A DNA stretch of 64,000 nucleotides from Bordetella sp. LUAb4 (GTDB taxonomy: Bacteria > Pseudomonadota > Gammaproteobacteria > Burkholderiales > Burkholderiaceae_B), in contig NZ_JAHPZX010000001.1 in NCBI RefSeq assembly GCF_021325795.1, forward strand, positions 558,001 to 622,000, read 5' to 3'. The translations under genes and the position numbers were made by a program. The first letter of the stretch is position 1; the number at the start of each line of letters is the position of its first letter. The notes beneath the pieces are model-generated. The model saw only the letters and a list, made by a program, of their open reading frames with translations, was not told where the DNA came from and did not search any database. This document shows positions 52,690 through 62,258 of this stretch, one piece after another.

Positions 52690-53721
52690 ATGCGCAAGCA
52701 CCGGATTTCTCGCACGCCGTTGGAGGCTTCCAACGGCGCCTTTCTGAAAAAGAATGTCTTCACGCATTCGATCTTCGTTCTCGAGGGGGCGGATGCCGTT
52801 TCCGCGGGCCAGCCCATGAAACTCCAGCGCCTGGTGATCGACGGTGAAGGCGCCGTGCTGGACACCAAGGTCACTTCACTCACGAATCCGCCAAAGTACT
52901 TCTGCGTCGACAGGAGAGACTGGCTTTATCTTCTCAATTTTCCTTCGATCGAGAACAACGAGCTCGTGGACAAGCTCCTTATCCTCGACACCTCCTTCAA
53001 GACGCAAGAAACCATCAAACTCGTCCCCGGTAACGGCGCCAATTCCATAAGTTGCAACCCCCTTGCGGAACGTGTGTATGTTCCCCAAGCCGCGCAGGAC
53101 ACGCCCACCGGCACGGTCACGAATGTATTGAACCTGATCGATGCCAACACCCACAAGCTCCTGCCGCGGCAACCCCCGCTGGACACGCCCAATGCGGCTG
53201 ATGGGGGATATATGGCCTTCGGATTGCAGGCGATGAATTACGCCACGAGCGTTCTTTACCTGTGCGACGCCATTTCGGGAACCATCGTCCGGTTCGACAC
53301 GAATGCGGAACAGCAGATCACGCCGCCCATGTATTCCACGCCGGGAGGCATCTCGTCGATCGCCATTCAAGAGGCCGGCGAGATCTATTTATCACGCACA
53401 CTAGACCTCGGCGTCGAGCACTTCATCGAGCGTTGGCAATCGGTACCGCCCTACGCGATGAAGCAAAGCGTCATGATCGAGGCCCATGTGCAACAAGTGC
53501 TGGTCGATGACCGCTATGTCTACGGCATCACCCCCGAGCGGATCCTGCTCTACACGCTTGGCAAGCTGGAGTTCGCGGGTGAAATCCTGCTTGAGAACGG
53601 TACCCCCCTGCTTTCCAACACCAAGGTGTGTGCCATCCATGACCCGGTTGCCAAGCAGGCACACCTTCTGAACACGAAGAACGAAGGTTCGGAGCTGGTG
53701 ACCGTGCAGCTCTACGATTGA
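52690..53721 (+). CDS. Hypothetical beta-propeller-like protein, paralogue A
   Basis: A 343-residue protein with no signal peptide. It begins MRKHRISRTPLEASNGAFLK and is about 45-50 percent alike by eye to the next gene along its whole length. Repeated blade-like stretches (CVDRRDWLYLLNFPS, NPLAERVYVPQ, GEIYLSRTLDL, VDDRYVYGITPERILLYTLG) suggest a seven-bladed propeller similar to lactonase or NHL folds; the family is not recognised. An AGAGGAGAAGCC leader precedes the ATG at 52690; an upstream reading from 52540 lacks support. The pair is located between the two arms of the phosphonate locus. Confidence 0.82.
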   Translation: MRKHRISRTPLEASNGAFLKKNVFTHSIFVLEGADAVSAGQPMKLQRLVIDGEGAVLDTKVTSLTNPPKYFCVDRRDWLYLLNFPSIENNELVDKLLILDTSFKTQETIKLVPGNGANSISCNPLAERVYVPQAAQDTPTGTVTNVLNLIDANTHKLLPRQPPLDTPNAADGGYMAFGLQAMNYATSVLYLCDAISGTIVRFDTNAEQQITPPMYSTPGGISSIAIQEAGEIYLSRTLDLGVEHFIERWQSVPPYAMKQSVMIEAHVQQVLVDDRYVYGITPERILLYTLGKLEFAGEILLENGTPLLSNTKVCAIHDPVAKQAHLLNTKNEGSELVTVQLYD

Positions 53722-53792
53722 GATGCCAACCCGACCACCATCCATGCGGCGGCACGAAGCGTAGCCGCCATATTTCGAACAAAGAGGAAACC

Positions 53793-54830
53793 ATGCGGAA
53801 ATACGAGATTTTGCACACGGGATTAGAGGCTTCCTTCGGTGCCGTTCTGAAGAAGAATGTCTTTACCGGCCTGATCTACGTCCTTGAAAAACAGAGCACG
53901 ATCGCCGGCCCCACGAAATTCGAGCGTCTTGTAATCAATGAAAAGGGACGTAAGATTTACGCCAAGACCACGTCGTTCTCGGATCCACCGATGGATTTCT
54001 GCATCGACGACAGAGATTGGCTCTATCTTCTCAACTTTCCCGCCATGGACACGAACCAGCTCCGCATCCTGACTCCAGACCTGAAATGGGACTCGACCAT
54101 CACGTTCTCCCCTGGTCTGGGCACGGTTTCCATGAGCTATGACCCCAGATCGAAGCGAGTGTATGTCCCTGGCTACTCGGCCGATACGCCTCCGGGCGTG
54201 CCTCCCGGTACGGCGAAGAACGTTCTGAACATTATCGATACGCTAAGCCACGAGCAGTTGCCTGAGCAACCGCCGCTGAACGCCCCAAACGCGCTGGACA
54301 AGGGAAGCATGGCGTTCGACTATCAAGTGATGGATTCCGCGAAAGAGATACTTTACTTGTGCGATCGCGATGGCACGGTGCTGCGGTTCGATACCAAAGC
54401 CCTAAAGCAGATCGATCCGCCTATGTACGTCGTCCCGCCGTTCGCCGACTCGCTCGTCGTCCATGAACTGACCCAGGAACTCTATTTGTTAAATAAACTG
54501 GCCGGGGCAAACCCAACCGCTTTCATCAGGCGACTGGACGCGCAACCGCCGTTCATGTCCAAGGCATTCGTCGAGGTCCCGCCCGAAATACAACTATTGC
54601 TCATCGACGACCGTTACGTCTACGGTGTTTCGCCCGAAGGGATCATGCTCTATACGCTCGGCAACCTGGAGCTCGCAGGCATCATCCCGGTCGTCAACGG
54701 CACACCGCTCGGTGAACCCCCCCGCAATCCCGTCGTGGAAGCCATCCACGACAAGGTCGGAAAGCAGATACATCTTCTGCTCACGTATTTTGACAACGCG
54801 ATACTGCAGACTGTCCGGTTCCTCGATTGA
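53793..54830 (+). CDS. Hypothetical beta-propeller-like protein, paralogue B
   Basis: A 345-residue paralogue of the preceding gene: MRKYEILHTGLEASFGAVLK against MRKHRISRTPLEASNGAFLK, FCIDDRDWLYLLNFPA against FCVDRRDWLYLLNFPS, and LLIDDRYVYGVSPEGIMLYT against VLVDDRYVYGITPERILLYT. No signal peptide. The leader TTTCGAACAAAGAGGAAACC nearly repeats that of paralogue A, so the duplicated unit included the ribosome site. Function is unknown. Confidence 0.82.
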   Translation: MRKYEILHTGLEASFGAVLKKNVFTGLIYVLEKQSTIAGPTKFERLVINEKGRKIYAKTTSFSDPPMDFCIDDRDWLYLLNFPAMDTNQLRILTPDLKWDSTITFSPGLGTVSMSYDPRSKRVYVPGYSADTPPGVPPGTAKNVLNIIDTLSHEQLPEQPPLNAPNALDKGSMAFDYQVMDSAKEILYLCDRDGTVLRFDTKALKQIDPPMYVVPPFADSLVVHELTQELYLLNKLAGANPTAFIRRLDAQPPFMSKAFVEVPPEIQLLLIDDRYVYGVSPEGIMLYTLGNLELAGIIPVVNGTPLGEPPRNPVVEAIHDKVGKQIHLLLTYFDNAILQTVRFLD

Positions 54831-54859
54831 TAGGCCCGCGGCCCCGGCTCCGCGCGGAA

Positions 54860-55429
54860 TCAGCCCTGCGTATGCATGACGCGCGCGCACAGTTGCAGAT
54901 AGTGCGATAGGTCGGGCGTGCGGGCGTCGACCACCTTGGCCAGGTCGTCATACCGGCGCAGGCGCACGGCCGCATCGAAATGCGGCAGCCTTTCAAATTC
55001 GGCCACCTCGTCCGGGGTGAACGGACCGCCCTGCAGCGCCAGGCTGTCGCGCGAGGCCTGCGACAAGGTGTCGTAATACGCTGCGTCGACGGCACACAGA
55101 TAACGCTTGGCCGGGACGTGCAGGCGTATCGGCGCCAGCACGTCCTCGCCGAAAACACCCGCCAACGCACGGGCGCCCACGTCCTGGTGGCGGCGGTCCT
55201 CGCTGGCACTCTCGGCCATCACCAGATGGCCCACGTCGTGCAGCAGGCTGGCGACGATGACGGCCGGCGTCTCGCCCGCCGCTTCCGCCAGCGCGGCGCA
55301 TTGCAGCGCGTGTTCGGTCTGGGTGATGGCCTCGCCGCCATAAAAGTCCGAACCGTAGCCGGAAAACAGCGCTTGAAGGCGCGCCGCGTCCAGCACCGGC
55401 GTCTCATTGCTAAAAGATAATTCGCTCAT
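54860..55429 (-). CDS. PhnZ-like HD-domain oxygenase, phosphonate-associated
   Basis: A 189-residue HD-domain protein of the phosphonate-associated HDIG family. Iron-binding residues are suggested by His40, His64-Asp65 (LLHDVGH) and a downstream RRHQD histidine. Tyr30 and Glu33 (FYGGE) resemble the Tyr/Glu pair of PhnZ-type di-iron oxygenases that cleave 2-hydroxy phosphonates. It follows phnE directly (TAA then ATG). A PhnY-type hydroxylase partner is not in the window. Family good, substrate unknown. Confidence 0.83.
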   Translation of the reverse strand: MSELSFSNETPVLDAARLQALFSGYGSDFYGGEAITQTEHALQCAALAEAAGETPAVIVASLLHDVGHLVMAESASEDRRHQDVGARALAGVFGEDVLAPIRLHVPAKRYLCAVDAAYYDTLSQASRDSLALQGGPFTPDEVAEFERLPHFDAAVRLRRYDDLAKVVDARTPDLSHYLQLCARVMHTQG

Positions 55430-56227
55430 TTATATCAACACCCGGCGCACACGCGCCGACAACATATCGATGGCGACGACGAACAGGACGATGATGATCA
55501 TCACCGCGCAAGTCTGCGCATATTGGAAGCTGCGGATGATGTCCCACAGCACCATGCCGATGCCACCCGCGCCCACGATGCCCACCACCGAAGCGGAACG
55601 CACGTTGGACTCGAAGCGGTACAGCGAATAAGAGATCCACAGCGGCAACACCTGCGGAATGACACCGAAGACGATTTCCTCGATGGCATTGGCGCCCGTG
55701 GCGCGCACACCTTCCACCGGCCGCGGATCGATGGCCTCGACGGCCTCCGAGAACAGCTTGGCCAGCACACCCAGCGTATGCACCCACAGGGCCAGCACGC
55801 CGGCGAAGGGCCCCAGCCCCACCGCCACGATGAACAACATGGCAAACACCATCTCGTTGATCGCGCGGCAGGCATCCATCAGGCGCCGCACCGGCTGGTA
55901 AACCCAGGCCGGTACGATGTTCGACGAGCACAGCAGGCTGAAGGGCACGGCCAGGACGATGGCCAGGAACGTGCCCCAGATGGCGATCTGAACCGTGACC
56001 AGCATCTCGTCCAGGTACATGCGCCAGTCGCGGAAGTTCGGCGGAAAGAAATCTTTCGCGAACTCGGCCATGTTGCCGGAATCCCGCAGCAGATCCATGG
56101 GGCGCATGTCGGCGCCCTTCCAGGATGCAACCAGCAAGGCCAGGATCACTGCCCACATGATCATCATGGGCAGCGAGGTCCGCGGCGGACGCACGGTGGC
56201 GGGAGAGGTCGAGAGGGTCACGCTCAT
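55430..56227 (-). CDS. phnE: Phosphonate ABC transporter permease
   Basis: A 265-residue inner-membrane permease with about six helices. It has the PhnE stretches [40 protein letters not shown] and the coupling loop [20 protein letters not shown]. It works with PhnC and PhnD to import phosphonates. The start at 56227 ([15 protein letters not shown]) adds a short cytoplasmic tail. It follows phnD by 13 bases. Confidence 0.94.
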   Translation of the reverse strand: MSVTLSTSPATVRPPRTSLPMMIMWAVILALLVASWKGADMRPMDLLRDSGNMAEFAKDFFPPNFRDWRMYLDEMLVTVQIAIWGTFLAIVLAVPFSLLCSSNIVPAWVYQPVRRLMDACRAINEMVFAMLFIVAVGLGPFAGVLALWVHTLGVLAKLFSEAVEAIDPRPVEGVRATGANAIEEIVFGVIPQVLPLWISYSLYRFESNVRSASVVGIVGAGGIGMVLWDIIRSFQYAQTCAVMIIIVLFVVAIDMLSARVRRVLI

Positions 56228-56240
56228 GATGCCGTCCTGC

Positions 56241-57215
56241 TTACTTGGCCGTGGCCACTTGCTTGGCCAGGTCGGCCAGCTTGGCGTCGATCTCGGCGGC
56301 CTTCTGCTGCTTTTCCGCGGCGCTCAGCGTGGTGTCGGTTTCAACCTTGGCACGTTGGCCGGCCAGATTGATCTGGCGGATCGGGATCAGCTGGCCGTTG
56401 TCGGACTGCGTGAAGCCCTTGTACTGCAGCACTGCCAGCTTCTTGGCCTGATCGTCGGTCTTGCCATAGTTCAGGAAGAAGTTCTGGATCTTGGCCTTCA
56501 GATCGGCGGGCAGGTCCTTGCGATAGACCATGGGATCGGCCGGGATCAGCGGCGACTTCCACAGGACGCGGATCTGGTCTTCCGGGTTCTTGCCGGTGTT
56601 CTGGCGGTAACGGTCAATCGCTTCGGTGTTGGTGATCGCGACGTCGACCTGCTTGTTCATGGCCGACATCAGATTGGTTTCGTGATTCGAAACGCGGAAA
56701 TTCTTGAAGAAGGTCTTGGGATCGACCTTGTTGGCGCCCCACAGGTAATAGCCCGGCACGGCGGTGCCCGAGGTGGAGTTGGGATCACCGGCGCCGTAGC
56801 TCATGGTCTTGCCGTTCTTCAGCACGTCGTCCACCGACTTCACCGGACCGTCCTTGGCGGTGACCAGCACCGACCAGTAGCCGGGGCTGCCGTCCTTGGC
56901 GATCACGTGGGCGAACACTTCACCCTGGGCGCGGTCCACGGCTTCGATGGCCGACAGGTTGCCATACCAGGCCACCTGCACTTTGTTGAAGCGCATGCCT
57001 TCGATGATGCCGGCATAGTCCGAGGCGAAGAAAGGCTTCACTTCGACGCCCAGCGCCTTGCTCATGTCGTCGATGACGGGCTGCCAGCCGGACTTCAGGT
57101 TGGTCGAGGACTCGGTCGAGATGATGCCGAAATTCAAGGTCTTTCCGTCCTGCGCGTGGGCCGTGGTGGACAGGGCCGCGGTGGCGATCAGGGCGAGAAA
57201 CGTTCTGCGTAGCAT
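56241..57215 (-). CDS. phnD: Phosphonate ABC transporter periplasmic binding protein
   Basis: A 324-residue periplasmic binding protein. Signal peptide [20 protein letters not shown], mature start near [15 protein letters not shown]. Conserved stretches [33 protein letters not shown] and [20 protein letters not shown] match PhnD, with the Ser/Thr phosphonate-binding loop. The C-terminus is Lys/Ala-rich and helical. A longer reading to 57338 is unlikely. Confidence 0.94.
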   Translation of the reverse strand: MLRRTFLALIATAALSTTAHAQDGKTLNFGIISTESSTNLKSGWQPVIDDMSKALGVEVKPFFASDYAGIIEGMRFNKVQVAWYGNLSAIEAVDRAQGEVFAHVIAKDGSPGYWSVLVTAKDGPVKSVDDVLKNGKTMSYGAGDPNSTSGTAVPGYYLWGANKVDPKTFFKNFRVSNHETNLMSAMNKQVDVAITNTEAIDRYRQNTGKNPEDQIRVLWKSPLIPADPMVYRKDLPADLKAKIQNFFLNYGKTDDQAKKLAVLQYKGFTQSDNGQLIPIRQINLAGQRAKVETDTTLSAAEKQQKAAEIDAKLADLAKQVATAK

Positions 57216-57258
57216 GGTAGCTCCGGGAGCAAACAGGTAAAGGAGAACAGCAGGGAAA

Positions 57259-58107
57259 TCAGGCGGCAGCCAGTTGCGGGGCAACGGCGGCGCGGCCGCC
57301 CAGAGGAATGGTGTCGACGTCATCCGAGACGCCGGCACCGGGCATCAATTCATTCAGTTCGGCGCCATACAAATCGCGCAACATGGTGGCGCTGAGCTGG
57401 GCGGACGGACCGTCGTAGACCACCTTGCCGCGCCGCAGGGCCACGACACGGGGGCAATAACGCATGGCCACGTCGACCTGATGCAGCGACACCACCACCG
57501 CCACGCCGCGGCTGCGGTTGATCTGCGCCAACGTGTCCATCACGCGGCGCGAGGACTCGGGATCGAGCGAGGCGATGGGCTCATCGGCCAGGATGGTGCG
57601 CGCGTTCTGCACCAGCGTACGGGCGATGGCCGCGCGCTGCTGCTGGCCGCCGGACAGCGTGGAGGCGCGTTGAAACGCGTAGCCGTCTATACCAACTTGG
57701 GCCAAGGCCCGCAGGCCGACTTCAACCTCGTCGCGGCGGAACCAGCGCAGCAGGCTGCGGTACATGGGCACCCGCGGCAGCATGCCGGCCAGCACATTGG
57801 TGATGACGGGCAGGCGTCCCACCAGATTGAATTGCTGGAACACGAAGCCGATGCCGGCACGGGCGCCGCGCACACGCTTGCTGATGCGGCCCTGGCGCTG
57901 GATCACCTGGCCGTTGACCAGGATTTCGCCGCAGTCGCCTGCCACGAAACCGGCCATATGACGCAGCAGCGTCGACTTGCCGGAACCCGATGCGCCCAGC
58001 AACGCCACCATTTCTCCGGGCGCGACTTGCAGACTGACATCGTCCAGCGCCTTGTCGGCGGCACGGAAGGACTTGCTGAGCCCTTTGACTTCGATCGCGT
58101 AGGTCAT
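57259..58107 (-). CDS. phnC: Phosphonate ABC transporter ATP-binding protein
   Basis: A 282-residue ATPase of the phosphonate importer. Walker [21 protein letters not shown], the PhnC-typical [20 protein letters not shown], signature [15 protein letters not shown], Walker [15 protein letters not shown] and the H-loop [18 protein letters not shown] are present. The tail after about residue 255 is longer than usual. The ATG at 58107 is preferred to the upstream 58149. First gene of phnC-phnD-phnE-HD. Confidence 0.95.
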   Translation of the reverse strand: MTYAIEVKGLSKSFRAADKALDDVSLQVAPGEMVALLGASGSGKSTLLRHMAGFVAGDCGEILVNGQVIQRQGRISKRVRGARAGIGFVFQQFNLVGRLPVITNVLAGMLPRVPMYRSLLRWFRRDEVEVGLRALAQVGIDGYAFQRASTLSGGQQQRAAIARTLVQNARTILADEPIASLDPESSRRVMDTLAQINRSRGVAVVVSLHQVDVAMRYCPRVVALRRGKVVYDGPSAQLSATMLRDLYGAELNELMPGAGVSDDVDTIPLGGRAAVAPQLAAA

Positions 58108-58459
58108 GCGCGTTCCCTGTTCATTCAAACTGGGCGGTAGTGTGTGCAAGCGCGATGACAGCCTGATGACGCGGAAATGGGCACCCGAGCGACTTTTACG
58201 CGCAGAAACACGCCGATGTCATGCCACTGCAATATTTTGCGTTGCGGCAAAAATGCGTTCCTTACACAAACCTGGCGAACGTTGGACTTTCCCGGGTTTG
58301 TGAATGCCGCGGCGAAAGCATTGATTTTCCACCGCCGTCACTCTCAACCATAGGGATATCGGGCCGTCTGGGCGACGCGCCAAGCACCGCGGACGCGCAA
58401 AATGCCTGCAGCCCTAGACCGTTTCTAGCGCCAGGGCTGCATAAGAGGAGATAGAACCC
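58108..58459. other. Divergent intergenic region phnC / acyltransferase
   Basis: This 352-base region has no supported gene. It should hold the phnC operon promoter on the minus strand and the acyltransferase promoter on the plus strand. The only clear structure is the hairpin at 58408-58440. Confidence 0.6.
58408..58440 (+). promoter_or_regulatory. Nested hairpin in the acyltransferase leader
   Basis: Outer arms GCAGCCCT (58408-58415) and AGGGCTGC (58433-58440) enclose a second possible pairing CTAGA / TCTAG. It ends two bases before the AGAGGAG ribosome site of the gene at 58460, so it may be a terminator, an attenuator or a translation element. Confidence 0.5.
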
Positions 58460-59560
58460 ATGGGCCTGCTCAGAACCCTGTTCGCGCTTTCCGTCGTGCT
58501 CGATCACTCGCCCTACAACCAAGGCAACGTACTGGTCGGCGGACGCCTGGCCGTGCAACTCTTCTATGTGATTTCGGGCTTCTTGATCTCCTACATCCTC
58601 ACCGTCAACGACACGTATCGCAGCACGCCACGCTTCTATATGAACCGCGCGCTGCGCATCTACCCGGCGTATCTGGCGGTAGCGGCCATCGCCCTGGTGG
58701 TGAACCTGGTAGCCAACCCCGCCTTCGCTGACGTCTACGACCGCGTGCCGCCCCTGGCCGACCTCTGTCTGCTGCTGGCCAACATGTTCATCTTCGGCCA
58801 GGACTGGATTTTGTTCGCGGGAATCAAGAACGGGCTGCTGACCTGGACCGGCTCGTACATGAACAGCGAAGTCCCGCTGTACGACGGCCTGCTGGTGCCA
58901 CAGGCATGGACCCTGGGCGTGGAACTCAGCTTCTATCTGATCGCGCCCTTCATCCTGCGCTCCCTGCGCGCGGTGGTGATCCTGTTCGTCGCGTCGATAG
59001 GCTTGCGCGTGGTGCTGCTGCAGATGGGCCTGGCGCAGAGCGACCCGTGGTCGTATCGATTCTTCCCGCTGGAGCTGGCGCTATTCCTGGCTGGCGCGCT
59101 GTCGCATCGGCTGCTGCTGCCCTTCTTCGAAAGGCTGAGCCAACGTGTCCACTACCTGCCGGAAGCCGTGACAGGCACATTCGTCCTGTACACCATGTTC
59201 CACTTCTCGGTGACGCTGAACCATAACGTCCGCGATGCCCTGGTGCTGATGGCCTTCGCCGCCTTTCTGCCGCTGACCTTCATCTTCCAGTCGCGTTATC
59301 GACTGGACAAAAAAATCGGGCAGCTGAGCTACCCGATCTATATCTCTCATGCGGTGGTGATGCTGCTGGTGGGCCATATGGCCAGCACCCTCGGCATCAC
59401 CGACGCGCTGGCGATCTCCAGTCTGAACGCTTTGTTCTCGATCGCGGCGGCGTGGCTCTTGTATCAGGCCATCGACCGCCGCATCGAACGCCTGCGGGTC
59501 CGCGTCAAGACGGAATCGCCGGCGGCGTCAGGCTCGGCTGGCGACGCCCTGCGCGCCTGA
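58460..59560 (+). CDS. Membrane acyltransferase (OafA/acyltransferase-3 family)
   Basis: A 366-residue integral membrane protein with about ten helices. The N-terminus MGLLRTLFALSVVLDHSPYN carries the catalytic-type His16, then LAVQLFYVISGFLISYIL and the RALRIYPAYLAV motif, all typical of acyltransferase-3 enzymes that acetylate polysaccharides or lipids. The acceptor is unknown. A good AGAGGAG site precedes the ATG. Its 3' end overlaps the mctP gene, on the other strand, by 33 bases. Confidence 0.88.
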   Translation: MGLLRTLFALSVVLDHSPYNQGNVLVGGRLAVQLFYVISGFLISYILTVNDTYRSTPRFYMNRALRIYPAYLAVAAIALVVNLVANPAFADVYDRVPPLADLCLLLANMFIFGQDWILFAGIKNGLLTWTGSYMNSEVPLYDGLLVPQAWTLGVELSFYLIAPFILRSLRAVVILFVASIGLRVVLLQMGLAQSDPWSYRFFPLELALFLAGALSHRLLLPFFERLSQRVHYLPEAVTGTFVLYTMFHFSVTLNHNVRDALVLMAFAAFLPLTFIFQSRYRLDKKIGQLSYPIYISHAVVMLLVGHMASTLGITDALAISSLNALFSIAAAWLLYQAIDRRIERLRVRVKTESPAASGSAGDALRA

Positions 59561-61033
59561 GGGCTTGAACATGCTCAGGACCAGTTGCACCACGACAGCC
59601 ACCACGATGTTCACGCCGAGCGCGAACAAGCCGGTGTACATGGCATAGGGATCGCCGCCGATCATGAAGGTGTGCACCGGCTTGACGCCGTCGGAGATCG
59701 CCATCCACGAACCGATGCCCAGACCGGCCATCCAACCGATCAGCAGCGACGGGCCGCGGAACCAGTTGAAGAACAGGCCGAAGACCACCGACGGGAAGGT
59801 CTGCAGAATCCACAGGCCGCCCAGCAGTTGAAGATCCAGCGCGTATTGAGTCGGAACGAAGATGATGAACACCAGCGCGCCGAACTTCACCACCAGCGAC
59901 ACGATCTTGGCGACCTTGGCTTCGCCTTGCGGCGACACCTGGGGATTGACGTAGGCCTTCCAGAAGTTGCGCGTGAACAGGTTGGCGGCACCGATCGACA
60001 TCACCGCCGCGGGCACGAGCGCGCCGATGGCGATAGCCGAGAACGCGAAGCCCGTGAACCAGCTGGGGAACAATGCGTTGAACAGGGCCGGCACGGTGTC
60101 GTTGGGCGTTGCCGGATGGATATCCGCGGCCCAGGCCATATACCCCAGCAAGGCGATCAGGCCCAGCAGCAGCGTGTAGGCCGGCAGGTAGATGGCGTTC
60201 TTGCGTATGGTATTTTCGCCGTTGGCGGCGAAAATACCGGTCAGCGTGTGCGGATACATGAACGCGGCCAGGGCCGAACCCAGCGCCAGCGTCGCATAGG
60301 GCAGATACTGCGAAGGCTTGAGCAGCAGCCCCGTGGCACCACCCTTGGCATCGAACGCCGCGCCCGCCTTGGCGAACACCATGCCGTAGCCGCCCAGCTT
60401 CATGGGCACCAGCACCACCGCCACCAGCACCACGATGTAGATCATCAGGTCCTTGACGAAAGCAATCAGCGCCGGCGCGCGCAGACCCGCCGAATAGGTG
60501 TAGAGCGCCAGGATGACGAAGGCGGCCGTCAGCGGCAGTTCACCGGTCAGGCCCAAGGCCTTGATCACCACTTCCATACCCACCAGTTGCAGGGCAATGT
60601 AAGGCATGGTGGCCAGCACGCCGGTGGCGGCAATGGCCAATTCCAGGGGGCGCGATTTGAAACGCGCGTAAACCACATCGGCGGCGGTCACGTGTCCGGC
60701 CTTGTGGGCCACACGCCACAGTCGCGGCATGATGCAGAAAACGATCGGGTAGACCAGGATGGTGTAGGGCAGCGCGAAGAAGCCATAGGCGCCCACGGCG
60801 TAGACCAGGGCCGGCACGGCGATCACGGTGTAGGCGGTATAGAAATCGCCACCCACCAGGAACCAGGTGATCCAGGTACCGAAACGGCGGCCGCCCAGGC
60901 CCCATTCATCCAGATGGGCTTCGCCCGAACCACGCTGCCAGCGCGATGCGAGAAAGCCCATGACGGTTACCAGGGCGAAGAAGAAGATGAAGACGCTGAG
61001 CGCGGTCCAGTTGATATGCGGAGCGGTACCCAT
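59528..61033 (-). CDS. mctP: Sodium:solute symporter, monocarboxylate (MctP) type
   Basis: A 501-residue SSS-family symporter with about 13 helices. The motifs LGGRRFGTWITWFLVGGDFY, DVVYARFKSRPLELAIAATG and FSAIAIGALVPAAVMSIGAA are those of the MctP/PanF-like group that takes up lactate, pyruvate, propionate or similar monocarboxylates. The start at 61033 shares a base with the stop of the DUF3311 gene (TAATG). It is convergent with and overlaps the acyltransferase gene end. Confidence 0.87.
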   Translation of the reverse strand: MGTAPHINWTALSVFIFFFALVTVMGFLASRWQRGSGEAHLDEWGLGGRRFGTWITWFLVGGDFYTAYTVIAVPALVYAVGAYGFFALPYTILVYPIVFCIMPRLWRVAHKAGHVTAADVVYARFKSRPLELAIAATGVLATMPYIALQLVGMEVVIKALGLTGELPLTAAFVILALYTYSAGLRAPALIAFVKDLMIYIVVLVAVVLVPMKLGGYGMVFAKAGAAFDAKGGATGLLLKPSQYLPYATLALGSALAAFMYPHTLTGIFAANGENTIRKNAIYLPAYTLLLGLIALLGYMAWAADIHPATPNDTVPALFNALFPSWFTGFAFSAIAIGALVPAAVMSIGAANLFTRNFWKAYVNPQVSPQGEAKVAKIVSLVVKFGALVFIIFVPTQYALDLQLLGGLWILQTFPSVVFGLFFNWFRGPSLLIGWMAGLGIGSWMAISDGVKPVHTFMIGGDPYAMYTGLFALGVNIVVAVVVQLVLSMFKPSGAQGVASRA

Positions 61034-61212
61034 TACTCGTCTCCCTCGTTGCGCGTGGCGCGGAAGGCGATCCAGGTCAGCGCGGCGGTCACCGGCACCC
61101 AGAGCAATTGATACCAATAAAAGAAGGGGAAGCCGAACAGCTCAGGCGTTGCCTGGTTGTAGAACGGTACCCACAGCAAGCCGAAAAACGGCAGTAGCAG
61201 GAGGATCCTCAT
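61033..61212 (-). CDS. DUF3311 small membrane subunit of the symporter
   Basis: A 59-residue protein with two helices: MRILLLLPFFGLLWVPFYNQ and FFYWYQLLWVPVTAALTWIA. DUF3311 proteins commonly precede MctP-type symporters. The ATG at 61212 gives the correct length; longer readings to 61341 are not supported. Stop and next start overlap (TAATG), so translation is coupled. Confidence 0.85.
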   Translation of the reverse strand: MRILLLLPFFGLLWVPFYNQATPELFGFPFFYWYQLLWVPVTAALTWIAFRATRNEGDE

Positions 61213-61813
61213 GGGGCCATGACTCTTATAAGAAGGGATTGTGTCTCGAATTGTCAGGTCGCTCTTGCAGCGGTTTTGTAGACCGGTGAACGAGCGACCG
61301 GCGGAGAATACTCGCCCATGGCGCGCCCCGCAAATAGGCAATGCTGCAACATTAGGGGTTTTCCATTAACACATGCGCTGTTAAACTATCATTCGTAAAA
61401 GCTTGATAGACACTCGGTACACGGGTAACTTACGCAGTGCTGAACCAGGGCACGCCATCAAGCTCAGCAAATACCACGCACCTCATTCCCGCCCGCGATG
61501 CTTAGTTCCGGGCGAGTCCATGCCGCAGGGCGGTTCGCCGTCGCGCGGTATCTTGGGAACCGGTTATCCGGCCCCGTCCGTCTGGACGCCGCCGCTCCCC
61601 TCGCTCCCTCTCACCGCCTCGGCGACCGTACGCCGCCTTGGTCATTAGTTACCGGCGGCACCGGCACTGCCGTGTTTGGTTCACGCGTCGCTTGCGCTAG
61701 TCTGGCTGCCTGCGCCGCCCCGCATTCTGTTTTGCCCGCCTCGATTTTGCGGGCGCGCCCTGCCACCGCGTGTCGCCACGTGCTGGAATCAGGGCCTATT
61801 AGGAGATATACGC
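61213..61813. other. 601-base intergenic region between DUF3311 and infA
   Basis: No gene, tRNA or repeat is seen here; short open readings in it lack ribosome sites and familiar sequence. It must contain the symporter promoter (minus strand) and the infA promoter plus a long infA leader (plus strand). The last 250 bases are C/T-rich without obvious hairpins that I can call. Confidence 0.6.
61403..61431 (+). promoter_or_regulatory. Candidate sigma70 promoter for infA
   Basis: TTGATA (61403-61408), a 17-base spacer, then TAACTT (61426-61431). The -35 is a good match and the -10 a weak one. If used, the infA leader would be about 375 bases. Speculative. Confidence 0.3.
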
Positions 61814-62086
61814 ATGGCTAAAGAAGAACTCATCGAGCTGGATGGCATCGTCGACGAAGTGCTGCCCGACAGCCGCTATCGCGTCAAACTCGACAATGGC
61901 ATCGAAGTTGGCGCCTACGCCTCCGGCCGTATCCGCAAGAACCGCATTCGTATCCTGGCTGGCGATCGCGTCACGCTGGAAATGTCGCCCTACGATCTGA
62001 CCAAGGGCCGCATCAATTTCCGTCACAAGGACGAGCGCCCGCAAGCGCCGCGTCCCCAACGGCAGCAGTACGGCGCCCGTCGCTGA
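61814..62086 (+). CDS. infA: Translation initiation factor IF-1
   Basis: A 90-residue OB-fold protein that binds the ribosomal A site at initiation. It begins [20 protein letters not shown] and includes [20 protein letters not shown] and [20 protein letters not shown]. The first 72 residues match canonical IF-1; the basic/Pro/Gln-rich tail of about 18 residues is characteristic of a second IF-1 form in betaproteobacteria. A near-ideal AGGAGATATACGC leader suggests strong translation. Confidence 0.95.
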   Translation: MAKEELIELDGIVDEVLPDSRYRVKLDNGIEVGAYASGRIRKNRIRILAGDRVTLEMSPYDLTKGRINFRHKDERPQAPRPQRQQYGARR

Positions 62087-62165
62087 ACCCGTCGTCATCG
62101 AAGTGTGGCGAGTGAACCCACGGGCTGCGGAAACGCAGCGCGCGGGCGCAAACCCGCCGTTAATT

Positions 62166-62228
62166 CCGCCGTTTGAAAAACGTAAAATTAATGTTTAATT
62201 TACGTTTCTCATAGGCGGTTTTTTTTTT
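62166..62228 (+). terminator. Long hairpin terminator after infA
   Basis: Outer arms CCGCC (62166-62170) and GGCGG (62214-62218) enclose a near-palindromic AT-rich core (AACGTAAAATTAA against TTTAATTTACGTTT), followed by ten Ts (62219-62228). The core alone spans about 36 bases. Confidence 0.85.
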
Positions 62229-62258
62229 GGCCGCCGCGCTTTTTTCTATCTGTACGCG

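Noticed and set aside
59585-61111. A 508-codon plus-strand open reading opposite mctP
   Set aside because: Composition is Gln/His/Arg/Gly-rich, a shadow of a membrane-protein gene in high-GC DNA; the minus-strand symporter is clear.
61213-61813. Possible tRNA, small RNA or small gene in the infA upstream region
   Set aside because: No cloverleaf, CCA end or supported reading was found; short open readings lack ribosome sites.
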